NCBI GenBank assembly: GCA_028285315.1
Contig: JANQPU010000041.1
Location: 19,932 to 83,931 of the forward strand
Source of the DNA: Acaryochloris sp. IP29b_bin.176
GTDB lineage: Bacteria; Cyanobacteriota; Cyanobacteriia; Thermosynechococcales; Thermosynechococcaceae
Length of the DNA: 64,000 bases
Reading direction: 5' to 3'
Position 1 is the first letter of the stretch. Each line of letters starts with the position of its first letter. Made by a program: the position numbers and the translations under genes. Positions 49,141 through 58,372 of this stretch are shown here, piece by piece. The notes under the pieces were generated by a model. The model saw only the letters and a list, made by a program, of their open reading frames with translations, ran no database searches and was not told where the DNA came from.

Positions 49141-52100
49141 GCTCTGAGATTCTGACTCCCAACACCTCAGCCATTGCCAGTTACCTAGCTAGTCTAGCCC
49201 GGCAGAATATCAAACTGTGGTTAGACGGAGAGCGGCTTCGATGTAGTGGTCCCGAGGAACTGCTCACCGATGGTTTTAATGCCGAGCTCAAGGCCCGTAA
49301 AGCTGAGATTGTAGCCTTCCTACAGCAGGCCCAGCCCAGTTTGCCTCCCCTCAAGCCTGCGGAACGTCCAGAACAGCTACCGCTCTCCTTTGCTCAACAG
49401 CGCCTCTGGTTCCTCAATCAGATGCAGCCCGATCTAGCCGTCTATAACTTGCCGATGGCAATTGAGGTGGAGGGATTCCTAGATATAGCGGCGTTAAGCC
49501 AAAGCCTGAACAAGATTGTATGCCGCCATGAAGTATTGCGGACCCAGTTTGTGACCCGAAATGGTCAGCCTGAGCAGGTGATTGGTGAGCCGGAGCCTGT
49601 GGCAATCGTCCAAATCGATCTTCAGAATTCCCCAGACCCTAAAGCACAAATACAAGAGGTTGCTATTACAGATGCCCAAAAGCCCTTTGATCTGAGTCAA
49701 GATCAGCTATTGCGCGTTACGCACCTGAAACTCAGTGAGACAAAATCGGTGGTGCTATTTACTCTGCACCATATTATTGCCGATGGCTGGTCGATGGAGA
49801 TATTGGTACAGGAGTTGGGAGCAGGTTACCGAGCTGCCTTGATGGGCCAAACTCCTTCACTGCCAGAATTGCCGATTCAGTATGCCGACTTTGCCCTGTG
49901 GCAGCGCCATTGGTTACAAGGAGAGCAGCTCAAACAGCAGCTTGACTATTGGCGCCAGAAGTTAGACGATAACCTGCCCGTACTGCAACTACCGACAGAT
50001 GGTTCTCGGTTCAGGGTGCAAACCTATCGAGGTGCAGTGGAACAATTCTCTCTTTCGTCGGAACTAAGCCAGAAACTAACTGATTTAGCCCAACGGCAAT
50101 CCACCACTCTATTTATGACATTGCTAGCGGCCTTTAAGGTCCTACTGTATCGCTATACCAGTCAGGCTGATGTGGTGGTGGGCACCCCCGTCGCGAATCG
50201 TCAGCGGGCCGAAGTGGAGGGGCTGATCGGCTTGTTTGTGAATACACTGGTGCTGCGATCTCAGCTTACCCCCCAATCCAGCTTTCAATCATTACTGCAG
50301 CAGGTGAAAGCCACCACTCTTGAGGCTTACGACCATCAAGATCTTCCCTTTGAAAAACTGGTTGAAGCCCTCCAGCCAGAACGAGATCTGAGCCATAGTC
50401 CCCTGTTTCAAGTTAAGTTTCGCCTTGAAAATGCTCCCCAGGAGACTCTGAGCTTACCGGGGTTGACCTTTAAGCGTCTCTCCCAGTCAGTTACCACAGC
50501 CAAACTGGACCTTAGCGTTGATCTCTATGAGACACCAGAGGGCATAGTGGGCGGTTTTGAATATAACTGCGACCTGTTCAAAGCTGAAATGATTCAGCGG
50601 ATGGTCGTCCATTTTCAAACCCTGCTGGCATCAATTGTTGCTTTCCCTGAACAGCCCCTCTGTGAGCTACCTATGCTAACTGCAGATGAGCGTGAGCAGC
50701 AGCTTGTGAACTGGAACCAAACCCGTAAGTCCTATCGGCAGGACAGTTGTTTCCATTATTTGTTTGAGGAGCAGGTGGAGCTATGGCCTGATGATATCGC
50801 TGTGATCTATGACAACGGCAACGAAACTCAGCAGCTCTCCTACACCGAACTCAACCAGCACAGCAATCAACTGGCCCACTATCTTCAGTCTTTGGAAGTG
50901 GGCCCTGAAAGCATTATCGGTATTTGCGTCGATCGCTCCCTAGATATGATCATCGCCATGCTGGCTGTGCTCAAGGCAGGCGGTGCCTATCTCCCCCTTG
51001 ACCCTGCCTACCCTCCTGAGCGCCTGGACTATATGCTCACTGATGCTCAGGTTGCAATTCTGCTCACTCACAGTCAGATTCCTTTGAGCACAACAGCTCA
51101 GCGCATCAATCTCGATACCGACTGGCCTCAAAATCAACCCGATACTAATCCAACCCATACCGTTGATCCCGATCATTTAGCCTATTTGATTTATACCTCT
51201 GGTTCGACAGGCAAGCCCAAGGGCGTCCTGATTCCCCACGGCGGGTTAGTGAACCTCACTGAAGATAAGATTCGGGTCTGCCAGGTCCGTCCCGGTGACT
51301 GTATCCTGCAGTTTTTCTCCTTCAGCTTTGATGCCTCCATTCCAGAGATCATCATGGCTCTGGCCACAGGCTCCAAGCTGCTGCTAGCCTCTGCAACAAC
51401 GCTCCTCCCCGGACCCGATCTGAAGGCTTTGCTTCGGCGCCATCAGGTCACCCACATTACCCTGACGCCCTCGGCCTTAGTGAGCGTCCCCTACGATAGC
51501 TTCCCAAATCTTCGAATGGTCTTAGTGGGCGGCGAAGCGCCCAGTCCTGAGCTCATTGCAACCTGGAGTCAAAATCGTCTATTTATCAATGCCTATGGGC
51601 CTACTGAAACCACAGTGAACGCCAGTATGGTGCCCTGCGGTAACAGTCACCCCGTTGAACCCACACTATTGCCTAGTACCAATAAGCAGCTCTATATCTT
51701 GGATGACAATCTCCAACTGTTGCCGATTGGCGTACCGGGAGAACTTCATATTGGGGGTGTGGGCTTGGCTCGTGGGTATTTACACCGCCCCGATCTAACA
51801 GCAGAGAGATTTATACCCGATCCCTTTGTCAATCCCAAACACATAAACGATGCCCAGTCGACGCTTTATAAAACGGGCGACCTAGCAGAATATCTTCCTG
51901 ATGGCCGAATTAAGATTTTAGGCCGGATTGATAACCAGACCAAAATTCGTGGTTTTCGCATTGAGTTAGGTGAAGTAGAGCGGGTTCTTCAGTCCCACCC
52001 AGACATAAAGGCTAGTGTCGTGATTGTGCGCGAGGACGTAGGCAGCAAACGTTTAGTGGCCTATGGCATCCCCATTCAAGAAGGAGCCCAGGCAACCCCA

Positions 52101-52544
52101 GTTGAGGTGCGTCAATTTGTTGCCGAAACATTACCTCAATATATGGTGCCGTCAGTATTTATGTGGCTACCGACCCTACCGTTGACGGCCAATGGCAAAG
52201 TTGATACTCAAGCCCTACCTGCACCTACCGTTACTTCTACCCAAGATCAGATAGCACCCCGTAGTCAAACAGAGCAGGTGCTGGCTGAGATTTTTGCTCA
52301 AGTTCTTACCCTAGAATCGGTAGGTATCTATGATGACTTCTTTGAGTTGGGGGGTCATTCGCTGTTGGCAACCCAGCTTGTGGCTCAGCTACTCAATCAG
52401 TTTGAAGTGGAAATTACCGTGATTGATCTGTTTGAGGCCCCCACAGTTGCAGCTCTCGCCCAGCGTGTTGAACAGAAGCAGCGTCTTAGCCAGATGCAGC
52501 AACCTATTGACTATGATGACGACAGGGAGGAAATCGCCATATGA
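49137..52544 (+). CDS. NRPS module TubC dock-C-A-PCP, last elongation module
   Basis: 1135 aa; ATGA overlap with the previous gene, ribosome site AAGGAG. Residues 10-65 form a TubC-type N-terminal docking domain (IKLWLDGERLRCSG, KARKAEIVAFL). The C domain is L-type with HHIIADG at 211. A domain YTSGSTGKPKG near 686; code read as D-A-P-T-L-G-A-V-N. This matches no code I can name. It shares D, A, T, A and V with Phe/Tyr codes and T-x-G-A-V with an Arg code, and Pro at position 239 is unusual. PCP Ser1075. There is no thioesterase or reductase after the PCP; the tail is acidic (YDDDREEIAI), a plausible ligand for the internal TubC domain of the next protein. This residue would become the C-terminal aldehyde or its derivative. 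Confidence 0.93.
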   Translation: MSSEILTPNTSAIASYLASLARQNIKLWLDGERLRCSGPEELLTDGFNAELKARKAEIVAFLQQAQPSLPPLKPAERPEQLPLSFAQQRLWFLNQMQPDLAVYNLPMAIEVEGFLDIAALSQSLNKIVCRHEVLRTQFVTRNGQPEQVIGEPEPVAIVQIDLQNSPDPKAQIQEVAITDAQKPFDLSQDQLLRVTHLKLSETKSVVLFTLHHIIADGWSMEILVQELGAGYRAALMGQTPSLPELPIQYADFALWQRHWLQGEQLKQQLDYWRQKLDDNLPVLQLPTDGSRFRVQTYRGAVEQFSLSSELSQKLTDLAQRQSTTLFMTLLAAFKVLLYRYTSQADVVVGTPVANRQRAEVEGLIGLFVNTLVLRSQLTPQSSFQSLLQQVKATTLEAYDHQDLPFEKLVEALQPERDLSHSPLFQVKFRLENAPQETLSLPGLTFKRLSQSVTTAKLDLSVDLYETPEGIVGGFEYNCDLFKAEMIQRMVVHFQTLLASIVAFPEQPLCELPMLTADEREQQLVNWNQTRKSYRQDSCFHYLFEEQVELWPDDIAVIYDNGNETQQLSYTELNQHSNQLAHYLQSLEVGPESIIGICVDRSLDMIIAMLAVLKAGGAYLPLDPAYPPERLDYMLTDAQVAILLTHSQIPLSTTAQRINLDTDWPQNQPDTNPTHTVDPDHLAYLIYTSGSTGKPKGVLIPHGGLVNLTEDKIRVCQVRPGDCILQFFSFSFDASIPEIIMALATGSKLLLASATTLLPGPDLKALLRRHQVTHITLTPSALVSVPYDSFPNLRMVLVGGEAPSPELIATWSQNRLFINAYGPTETTVNASMVPCGNSHPVEPTLLPSTNKQLYILDDNLQLLPIGVPGELHIGGVGLARGYLHRPDLTAERFIPDPFVNPKHINDAQSTLYKTGDLAEYLPDGRIKILGRIDNQTKIRGFRIELGEVERVLQSHPDIKASVVIVREDVGSKRLVAYGIPIQEGAQATPVEVRQFVAETLPQYMVPSVFMWLPTLPLTANGKVDTQALPAPTVTSTQDQIAPRSQTEQVLAEIFAQVLTLESVGIYDDFFELGGHSLLATQLVAQLLNQFEVEITVIDLFEAPTVAALAQRVEQKQRLSQMQQPIDYDDDREEIAI

Positions 52545-55500
52545 GCGCCTACCTCAAGCCAAGCGTGATTGCAGAACCGCTGATCAATCAGTGGTACGCC
52601 TGGAGCTATCTTATTCCACCCGCGACTGCGGCTCGATATTTAACGGAGTCGCAACTGCGCATTATGCAGTCCTTTATCGATACGCCAGCGGTCCATGCCA
52701 CAACCTTACGCGATCCAGCGATGCAGGGAGGACCGTTTGTTCAGCACGATCCCAGCCGGGTGGATGAGATTAGAGCTTTACTGGAGAAGACAAAGGTTGA
52801 CCAGGCCCAGTTGATGGGCTTGAGTGAGGCGATCGCTACCCTTACTGGTCAACTAGCCAACCATTCCCCCGGTGAGTCGCTAGAACCACTCTATGCCGAT
52901 ATACCCGACGCGCTGAAGGGTTATGTTGAGCTAGTGTATGACGCCCAAAATAATCCATCCATCCGCTGGATTGAAGGGTTGCTCTATCGCAGCGAGTACT
53001 ATAGTCCAGCCCAGCAAAGCCTTGCGTTACGTCTAGATGCAGATTGTGATCAGCGGGCTTTTGTGATGAGTACGCCTCGACTGCCCGATGCCAACAGCCT
53101 CTTCCTATCGATTCCCTTTGCCGATAAGCGCTTAGATCAGCTATTTCAGATGCGCCATAACCCTCAGTCAGTGCAGACGATAGCTGCGCTCCTTGAGATT
53201 CAGGATGGCGATCGCCCTCTGTTCGAACAACTCTTTACCCCAGAACCACCGCGCCAGCGATCAACTTACCAAGGCAGCGGGGTCAGAGTTCGTTATATGG
53301 GCCATGCCTGTGTCCTGATCGAGACAGCAGAGATATCCATCCTTTGCGATCCACTCGTCAGCTATGAGCATCCCACAGGTATGGCTCGCTATAGCCACAG
53401 TGACTTACCCGAGACCATTGACTATGCTCTGATTACCCACAACCATCAGGACCACGTCATGCTGGAGACATTGCTGCAGCTCCGGCATAAAATTAAGCAC
53501 CTTGTTGTCCCCAGCGGTCAAAAAGGTTCTCTCCTCGATCCGTCGTTAAAGTTGGCCCTGCAACAGATTGGCTTCTCCCAGGTTTTCACCCTAGATGAGC
53601 TAGATAGCATCCCCCTTCCCGATGGCGAAATCATCAGCATTCCCGTGTTGGGGGAACATGGCGATCTCAATATCGCCACCAAAAATGCCTACTGGATTGC
53701 CCTCAAAGGCCGCTCCATCCTTTGTGCGGCTGACTCTAACAACCTCGATCCCACTCTCTACACTCACATCCATCATCTGCTGGGTGATCTAGATCTGCTG
53801 TTTATTGGCATGGAATGTGATGGTGCTCCCTTTACCTGGGCCTATGGGCCTCTACTGCCCCAACCCATTGCCCATCAGCAAGCCCAAACTCGTCGCCTGG
53901 ATGGCTCTAATTACAATCGGGCCCTAGACCTGATCAATCAACTCAACCCTCAGCAAGTTTATGTCTATGCCATGGGGCAAGAACCCTGGCTCACCTATAT
54001 TACTTCCATCCACTACACTCAAGACTCAGCTCCTATCCAAGAGTCCAATCGACTCGTAGAGAAATGTCAACAGCAAAATCGCATTAGCGAGCGCTTGTTT
54101 GGCCACAAAGAAATCGAGTTGCCGCCTGTTCAACCCCTCCAACTGACCAGTGTTCCAATTCCAGTTAAGACAGTTTTTTTAGATACCTCCCATGTGGTGC
54201 AGCGATTACCCAAGCGACAAAAGTCAGTTTCTAAGCAGCCTCCAACTTCAGTTTCCCCTTCTACACCTATGCCTAACGACGACCTCACTCCTTTCCTCAC
54301 ACAGCTTCAAAGCCTAGACATTCGTTTATGGCTAGAGAAAGACACTCTCCGCTGCAGTGCCCCCAAAGGATCTTTAACCCCGGAGTTAACTGATCAGCTC
54401 AAAGAACATAAACCTGCCATCATAGCCTTGCTCAAGGGCAGCTCGATACAAGCGCCAGAACCCTCATCCGTCGAACCCTCATCCCAACAATTTAATTGGC
54501 AGATGGATAGATTTTTACCCATCGATATTACACCTTCGGCTTCAAATTCGAGAGTCTCGTCATCTCCTAAAACCATTTTCTTGACCGGAGCAACTGGTTT
54601 TCTTGGAGCTTTCCTTCTCTTCGAACTATTGCAGCAAACTGATGCCCAGATCCATTGTCTAGTGCGCGATCTCAACTTAGATAAGCTCAAGCAGTGCCTC
54701 TTGGACTATCAAATTTGGAAACCCAGCTTTGCTGCCCGGCTGGTAACTGTTACAGGGGATTTATCCCAGCCCTACTTAGGACTATCAAAAACCCAGTTCT
54801 CCAGTCTAGCTGAGCAGGTAGACAGCATCTATCACAACGGCGCTCATGTTCACCATGTTTCTCCCTACACCCAGCTTAAGGCCACCAATGTTGACGGCAC
54901 CCGTGAAATCATTCAGCTAGCTTGTCATGGGCATCCCAAACCCCTGCACTACACCTCGACCCTGAGCGTCCTACCCCCCAAACCGCTGCTGGGACAGGCC
55001 AAAATCTATGAACAGGATGACTTAAGTGCTTACCCGGTTCCAACAGGGGGATATAACCGCAGTAAATGGGTAGCTGAGCAACTAGTGGCACAAGTCCGAG
55101 AGCGCCAACTTCCCGTCACCATCTATCGTCCTGGCCCCATTTCTGGCCATAGCCAAACCGGTGTCTTTAACCGCAACGATTTTCTCTATCGGTTAATGCA
55201 GGGCTATGTACAGTCTGGCATGGCTCCTGAAGGTGAAATGCTGCTAGACATACTGCCAGTGGACTACGTTAGCAAGATCATGGTTTACCTATCGCTACAG
55301 CCAACCTCCATTGGCAAAGCATTTCATTTGATTCACCCTCAACCAGTATCTTCTAATTTGCTCTTCGAAGCCTGTCATGCCGTGGGTTATCCGATTCAGC
55401 GAGTTTCCTACGAAACCTGGTTCCAAAAACTGATGGATATTGCGCAGGGTGATTGTACCCATGCCCTTTATCCATTGGTATCTCTATTTTCTTCCCGCCA

Positions 55501-55675
55501 GGGTGTTTCTGATTCTAGTGATCCGACTGTGCTACCCTTCGACACCCAGCAAACCAGCACTGCCCTTCAAAATGCCCCTTTTGAGCGACCATCTTTAGAT
55601 TTACCCCTATTTCAAACCTATCTCAACAATATGATTGCCACCGGCACGCTGTCATCACCCCCTGTCCCTGTCTAA
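52541..55675 (+). CDS. Fusion: CmlA-like di-iron beta-hydroxylase, internal TubC dock, thioester reductase
   Basis: 1044 aa, ATGA overlap behind GGGAGGAAA. Residues 1-240 resemble the N-terminal region of CmlA-type enzymes. 240-520 is a metallo-beta-lactamase fold with HxHxDH (H300, H302, D304, H305), then Glu372 in GEHGD where hydrolases use His, and Asp398. That Glu and the long N-domain point to the CmlA family of di-iron oxygenases, which beta-hydroxylate aminoacyl-PCP. Residues 577-635 are a TubC-type docking domain (LTPFLTQLQSLDIRLWL) beginning at an internal Met, as if a second gene had been fused on. Residues 675-1000 are a NAD(P)-dependent thioester reductase with GATGFLG (683) and YNRSK (Y838, K842). 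There is no carrier domain, so both enzymes must visit the PCP of the preceding NRPS. Expected role: hydroxylate a residue and release the chain reductively. Confidence 0.88.
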   Translation: MSAYLKPSVIAEPLINQWYAWSYLIPPATAARYLTESQLRIMQSFIDTPAVHATTLRDPAMQGGPFVQHDPSRVDEIRALLEKTKVDQAQLMGLSEAIATLTGQLANHSPGESLEPLYADIPDALKGYVELVYDAQNNPSIRWIEGLLYRSEYYSPAQQSLALRLDADCDQRAFVMSTPRLPDANSLFLSIPFADKRLDQLFQMRHNPQSVQTIAALLEIQDGDRPLFEQLFTPEPPRQRSTYQGSGVRVRYMGHACVLIETAEISILCDPLVSYEHPTGMARYSHSDLPETIDYALITHNHQDHVMLETLLQLRHKIKHLVVPSGQKGSLLDPSLKLALQQIGFSQVFTLDELDSIPLPDGEIISIPVLGEHGDLNIATKNAYWIALKGRSILCAADSNNLDPTLYTHIHHLLGDLDLLFIGMECDGAPFTWAYGPLLPQPIAHQQAQTRRLDGSNYNRALDLINQLNPQQVYVYAMGQEPWLTYITSIHYTQDSAPIQESNRLVEKCQQQNRISERLFGHKEIELPPVQPLQLTSVPIPVKTVFLDTSHVVQRLPKRQKSVSKQPPTSVSPSTPMPNDDLTPFLTQLQSLDIRLWLEKDTLRCSAPKGSLTPELTDQLKEHKPAIIALLKGSSIQAPEPSSVEPSSQQFNWQMDRFLPIDITPSASNSRVSSSPKTIFLTGATGFLGAFLLFELLQQTDAQIHCLVRDLNLDKLKQCLLDYQIWKPSFAARLVTVTGDLSQPYLGLSKTQFSSLAEQVDSIYHNGAHVHHVSPYTQLKATNVDGTREIIQLACHGHPKPLHYTSTLSVLPPKPLLGQAKIYEQDDLSAYPVPTGGYNRSKWVAEQLVAQVRERQLPVTIYRPGPISGHSQTGVFNRNDFLYRLMQGYVQSGMAPEGEMLLDILPVDYVSKIMVYLSLQPTSIGKAFHLIHPQPVSSNLLFEACHAVGYPIQRVSYETWFQKLMDIAQGDCTHALYPLVSLFSSRQGVSDSSDPTVLPFDTQQTSTALQNAPFERPSLDLPLFQTYLNNMIATGTLSSPPVPV

Positions 55676-55712
55676 CTCTCTACACCGCTGTTTCCCTAAT
55701 CACTTGTTCACC

Positions 55713-56627
55713 ATGACTAATCGCTATACCGACTACAACAATTGGGCTTGGCTCTATAACAAAACGGTGGGTCCTGACTATAGCCAACCACAACTCAGCC
55801 TGCTCAAGCGGGTTTTTCTACCTCAAATCCCTGATCAAGGTCGGATTTTGGATCTGTGTTGTGGGACTGGTCAGTTGATTCAGCCTCTGGTTGCTGCCGG
55901 ATATCAAGTCACAGGCTTAGATGGCTCCGAAGAGATGCTGACCTATGCCCGCCAAAATGCCCCTCAAGCTTCCTATTTGCTTGAGGATGCCCGCCAGTTT
56001 AAATCTGAAACGGCTTTTGATGGCATCTTTTCCACTAGTGCATCCCTCAATCACTTAATGAGTCTCACAGAGTTACGCCAAGTATTTGAGCGCGTATATG
56101 CAGCTTTAAGGAATGGTGGCCTGTTTGTCTTTGACCTGAATCATCCGAGGCAACTTGAGCGATGGTGGCGCGGTCAACCCACCGAAGGCGAGATTAACCG
56201 TCGCTATGCCTGGATGATCACACCTCATTACGATCCCGACACCGCTGAAGGAGCATTTGTCGTCAATATTTCCCAAGCTGCTCAATCCCACCTAGGTCTC
56301 GGTCTGCTTCTGTCACCCTTAAAGCGTTTACTGTATAAAATCCTTAGCCGCCCTCGGTTTATTGGTATACGCCTTAAGCTGCTACAAAACTTTGATCGCA
56401 TTGAACCGCATTGGCAGCAGCGTACGTTGACCTATTCCATTAAAGGCCATCCCATTGATGCAGTTAAAGATACCCTCGAACAGGTGGGGTTTACAAATGT
56501 TGTGCTCCAAACCATCGATGGCCATTCGAACATTGATAACAACCATTCAGCCCATTTCATCTGCACTAAACCATTCTCAGTGCAGATGACTAATGCCTCG
56601 TCCCAAGCAAATAGTTCTTTCGCTTGA
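55713..56627 (+). CDS. Class I SAM-dependent methyltransferase
   Basis: 304 aa from the ATG at 55713. The longer frame from 55635 would overlap the reductase gene and add an unconserved leader. Motif I DLCCGTG at 47-53, acidic GLDGSEEML after it, then DGIFSTSASLNHL and GGLFVFDLN. This is a Rossmann-fold methyltransferase of the small-molecule type. It sits 37 nt after the megasynthase genes and 22 nt before the aminotransferase gene, so it is probably co-transcribed. Candidate targets are the alpha-hydroxyl or amino group of the fatty acyl part, the beta-hydroxyl made by the CmlA-like enzyme, or Ser. The sequence does not decide between O- and N-methylation. Confidence 0.88.
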   Translation: MTNRYTDYNNWAWLYNKTVGPDYSQPQLSLLKRVFLPQIPDQGRILDLCCGTGQLIQPLVAAGYQVTGLDGSEEMLTYARQNAPQASYLLEDARQFKSETAFDGIFSTSASLNHLMSLTELRQVFERVYAALRNGGLFVFDLNHPRQLERWWRGQPTEGEINRRYAWMITPHYDPDTAEGAFVVNISQAAQSHLGLGLLLSPLKRLLYKILSRPRFIGIRLKLLQNFDRIEPHWQQRTLTYSIKGHPIDAVKDTLEQVGFTNVVLQTIDGHSNIDNNHSAHFICTKPFSVQMTNASSQANSSFA

Positions 56628-56649
56628 TATCCAAGTTTCCTGGCGACCT

Positions 56650-58098
56650 ATGACCCTCACCACCACTCCTGAAACCCATCTACAGTCAATTATTGAGCGC
56701 TATACCCAACGCACGTCCAAATCGAAGCAGTTTGCGGCGAATCATCACTCCCTTCTGGCGGATAAAAGCTCCATTGGTTCAAACTTTTCCCCGGAGACAA
56801 AGGAGATGTGCTATCCGGTGGTGGCAGCGCGATCTCAGGGCTCAAGACTTTGGGATATTGACGGCAACGAATATATCGATATCCTCATGGGGCTGGGGAC
56901 TTATTTATTCGGCCATAATCCTCCATTTATTCAGGCAGCAATTAGTGAACAGTTACAAACTGGAATGGCGATTGGTCCCCAATCTGAGCGGGTTGGCATC
57001 GTAGCTCAACTAGTCTCTGATCTCACCGGAATGGAGCGGGTTACCTTCAGCAACACGGGCACTGAGGCAGTGATGACAGCGGTTCGTATAGCCCGCACCG
57101 CCACACGTCGATCTAAAATTGCTGTATTTACCAACTCCTACCACGGTCACTTTGATGCGGCACTGATGCGAGCCCCTTTTAGCGAATATGCCCGTAAAAA
57201 GGCAGTGCGTGTCACCAGCAGGAAAACCTGGCTGGCTCCCCTCAACTGGCTGCTGCAACAGCAGCTTAACACCCGAGCAGTCCCTGCAGCCTTGGGTATC
57301 CCTGCAGCAACCGCTCGCGATGTGATCGTTCTGGAGTACGGTAATCCAAAATCATTAGCAGTAATTAAAGCTCAGCACCGTAATTTGGCCGCGGTTTTAG
57401 TTGAGCCAGTTCAAAGCCGCTGCCCTGAACTACAACCCCGAGAATTTCTCCAGGAGCTACGAGATCTAACCCATGTTCACAATATTGCCCTTATTTTTGA
57501 TGAGATGGTGACGGGTTTTCGTATTCATCCTGGTGGTGCTCAGGCTCACTTTGGTATTCAAGCAGACATCGTTACCTACAGCAAAATTGCTGGTGGTGGG
57601 CTGCCGCTCTCGATTATTGCTGGAACCGCTCGATTCATGAACTACATTGATGGAGGACCATGGTACTACGGTGATAACTCCACACCTCAAGTCCCTACCA
57701 CATTTTTTGCTGGTACTTTTTGTAAGCATCCCCTCGCGCTTGCTACAGCTCAAGCAGCCCTAAGTCACATTAAGGATTCTGGACCTTCCCTCCAAAAAGA
57801 GCTAACCCAAAAAACGGTTAATCTTGTTTCTCGGCTCAATGAATTTACCTCATCAGCTAGTTTGCCCGTGCAGTTTACACAGTTCGGGTCATTTTTTGCA
57901 ATCGCTCTGACCCATAGCAAGATCCCTCCCCTCGCCGTCAATCTACTTTCATACCACCTCCTTAATCGAGGCATCCATCTTCGCAGCGGAGATAAAGGTG
58001 GCTTTCTCTCCACCGCCCACACTGAAGAAGATATTGATGCTATTTATACCGCCTTCAAAGAGGGACTCATGGCCCTTGTTGCAGCCAACTACGTTTAA
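56650..58098 (+). CDS. Class III PLP aminotransferase, PKS AMT-domain type
   Basis: 482 aa from the ATG at 56650; an earlier ATG at 56593 would overlap the methyltransferase gene. Features of the glutamate-1-semialdehyde aminotransferase-like AMT family are clear: FSPETKEMCYPVV, a WDIDGNEYIDI strand, GTEAVMTAVRIAR, YHGHFDAA, IFDEMVTGFR, and the PLP lysine K312 in YSKIAGGG, followed by TFFAGTFCKHPLA. It is closest to the AMT domains built into microcystin McyE and iturin/mycosubtilin synthases, which convert a beta-ketothioester to a beta-amine, but here it is a free protein. A second possibility is transamination of the aldehyde released by the reductase, as MxcL does in myxochelin B formation. 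Both need only this one enzyme, and the sequence does not settle which is right. Confidence 0.9.
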   Translation: MTLTTTPETHLQSIIERYTQRTSKSKQFAANHHSLLADKSSIGSNFSPETKEMCYPVVAARSQGSRLWDIDGNEYIDILMGLGTYLFGHNPPFIQAAISEQLQTGMAIGPQSERVGIVAQLVSDLTGMERVTFSNTGTEAVMTAVRIARTATRRSKIAVFTNSYHGHFDAALMRAPFSEYARKKAVRVTSRKTWLAPLNWLLQQQLNTRAVPAALGIPAATARDVIVLEYGNPKSLAVIKAQHRNLAAVLVEPVQSRCPELQPREFLQELRDLTHVHNIALIFDEMVTGFRIHPGGAQAHFGIQADIVTYSKIAGGGLPLSIIAGTARFMNYIDGGPWYYGDNSTPQVPTTFFAGTFCKHPLALATAQAALSHIKDSGPSLQKELTQKTVNLVSRLNEFTSSASLPVQFTQFGSFFAIALTHSKIPPLAVNLLSYHLLNRGIHLRSGDKGGFLSTAHTEEDIDAIYTAFKEGLMALVAANYV

Positions 58099-58141
58099 CT
58101 AAATTCCATTTCTACATCTGTCATTTACACAAGAAAAAATT

Positions 58142-58372
58142 ATGACTGGATCAACCGAAACTATATATAGAGTTGTCATCAGTGATGAAGGACGCTACTC
58201 AATTTGGCCAGAATTTAAAGAGATTCCTTGGGGTTGGCGCGCAGATGACAAAAAAGCGTCCAAACAAGAGTGTCTCGACTATATTGCTGAAGTATGGAAA
58301 GATATGCGCCCTTTGAGCTTACAAAAATCAATGGCCACACAGCCTCAAGGAGAACAGTCAACTAATGACTAG
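58142..58372 (+). CDS. MbtH-like NRPS chaperone
   Basis: 76 aa. Family pattern visible: [15 protein letters not shown], then [20 protein letters not shown] and [10 protein letters not shown], with the invariant Trp residues in place. MbtH-like proteins bind adenylation domains and are often needed for their solubility or activity. With ten A domains in this operon its clients are almost certainly encoded upstream. It has a short Gln/Glu-rich C-terminal extension. The stop overlaps the start of the next gene by eight bases, so that unknown gene is probably translated with it. A 43-nt spacer separates it from the aminotransferase gene. Confidence 0.95.
   Translation: MTGSTETIYRVVISDEGRYSIWPEFKEIPWGWRADDKKASKQECLDYIAEVWKDMRPLSLQKSMATQPQGEQSTND

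Noticed and set aside
52360..52544. Thioesterase at the end of the last elongation NRPS
   Set aside because: After the PCP there are only about 60 residues ending in an acidic tail, with no GxSxG motif or alpha/beta-hydrolase region.
53280..54060. Metallo-beta-lactamase resistance enzyme or hydrolase
   Set aside because: A Glu replaces a conserved metal-binding His, and the long N-terminal domain fits the CmlA oxygenase family better, so a hydrolase or resistance role is not the preferred call.
54269..55675. Separate gene for the docking-reductase part
   Set aside because: The frame is continuous with the hydroxylase part and there is no stop or clear ribosome site before the internal ATG. 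It is treated as a fusion.
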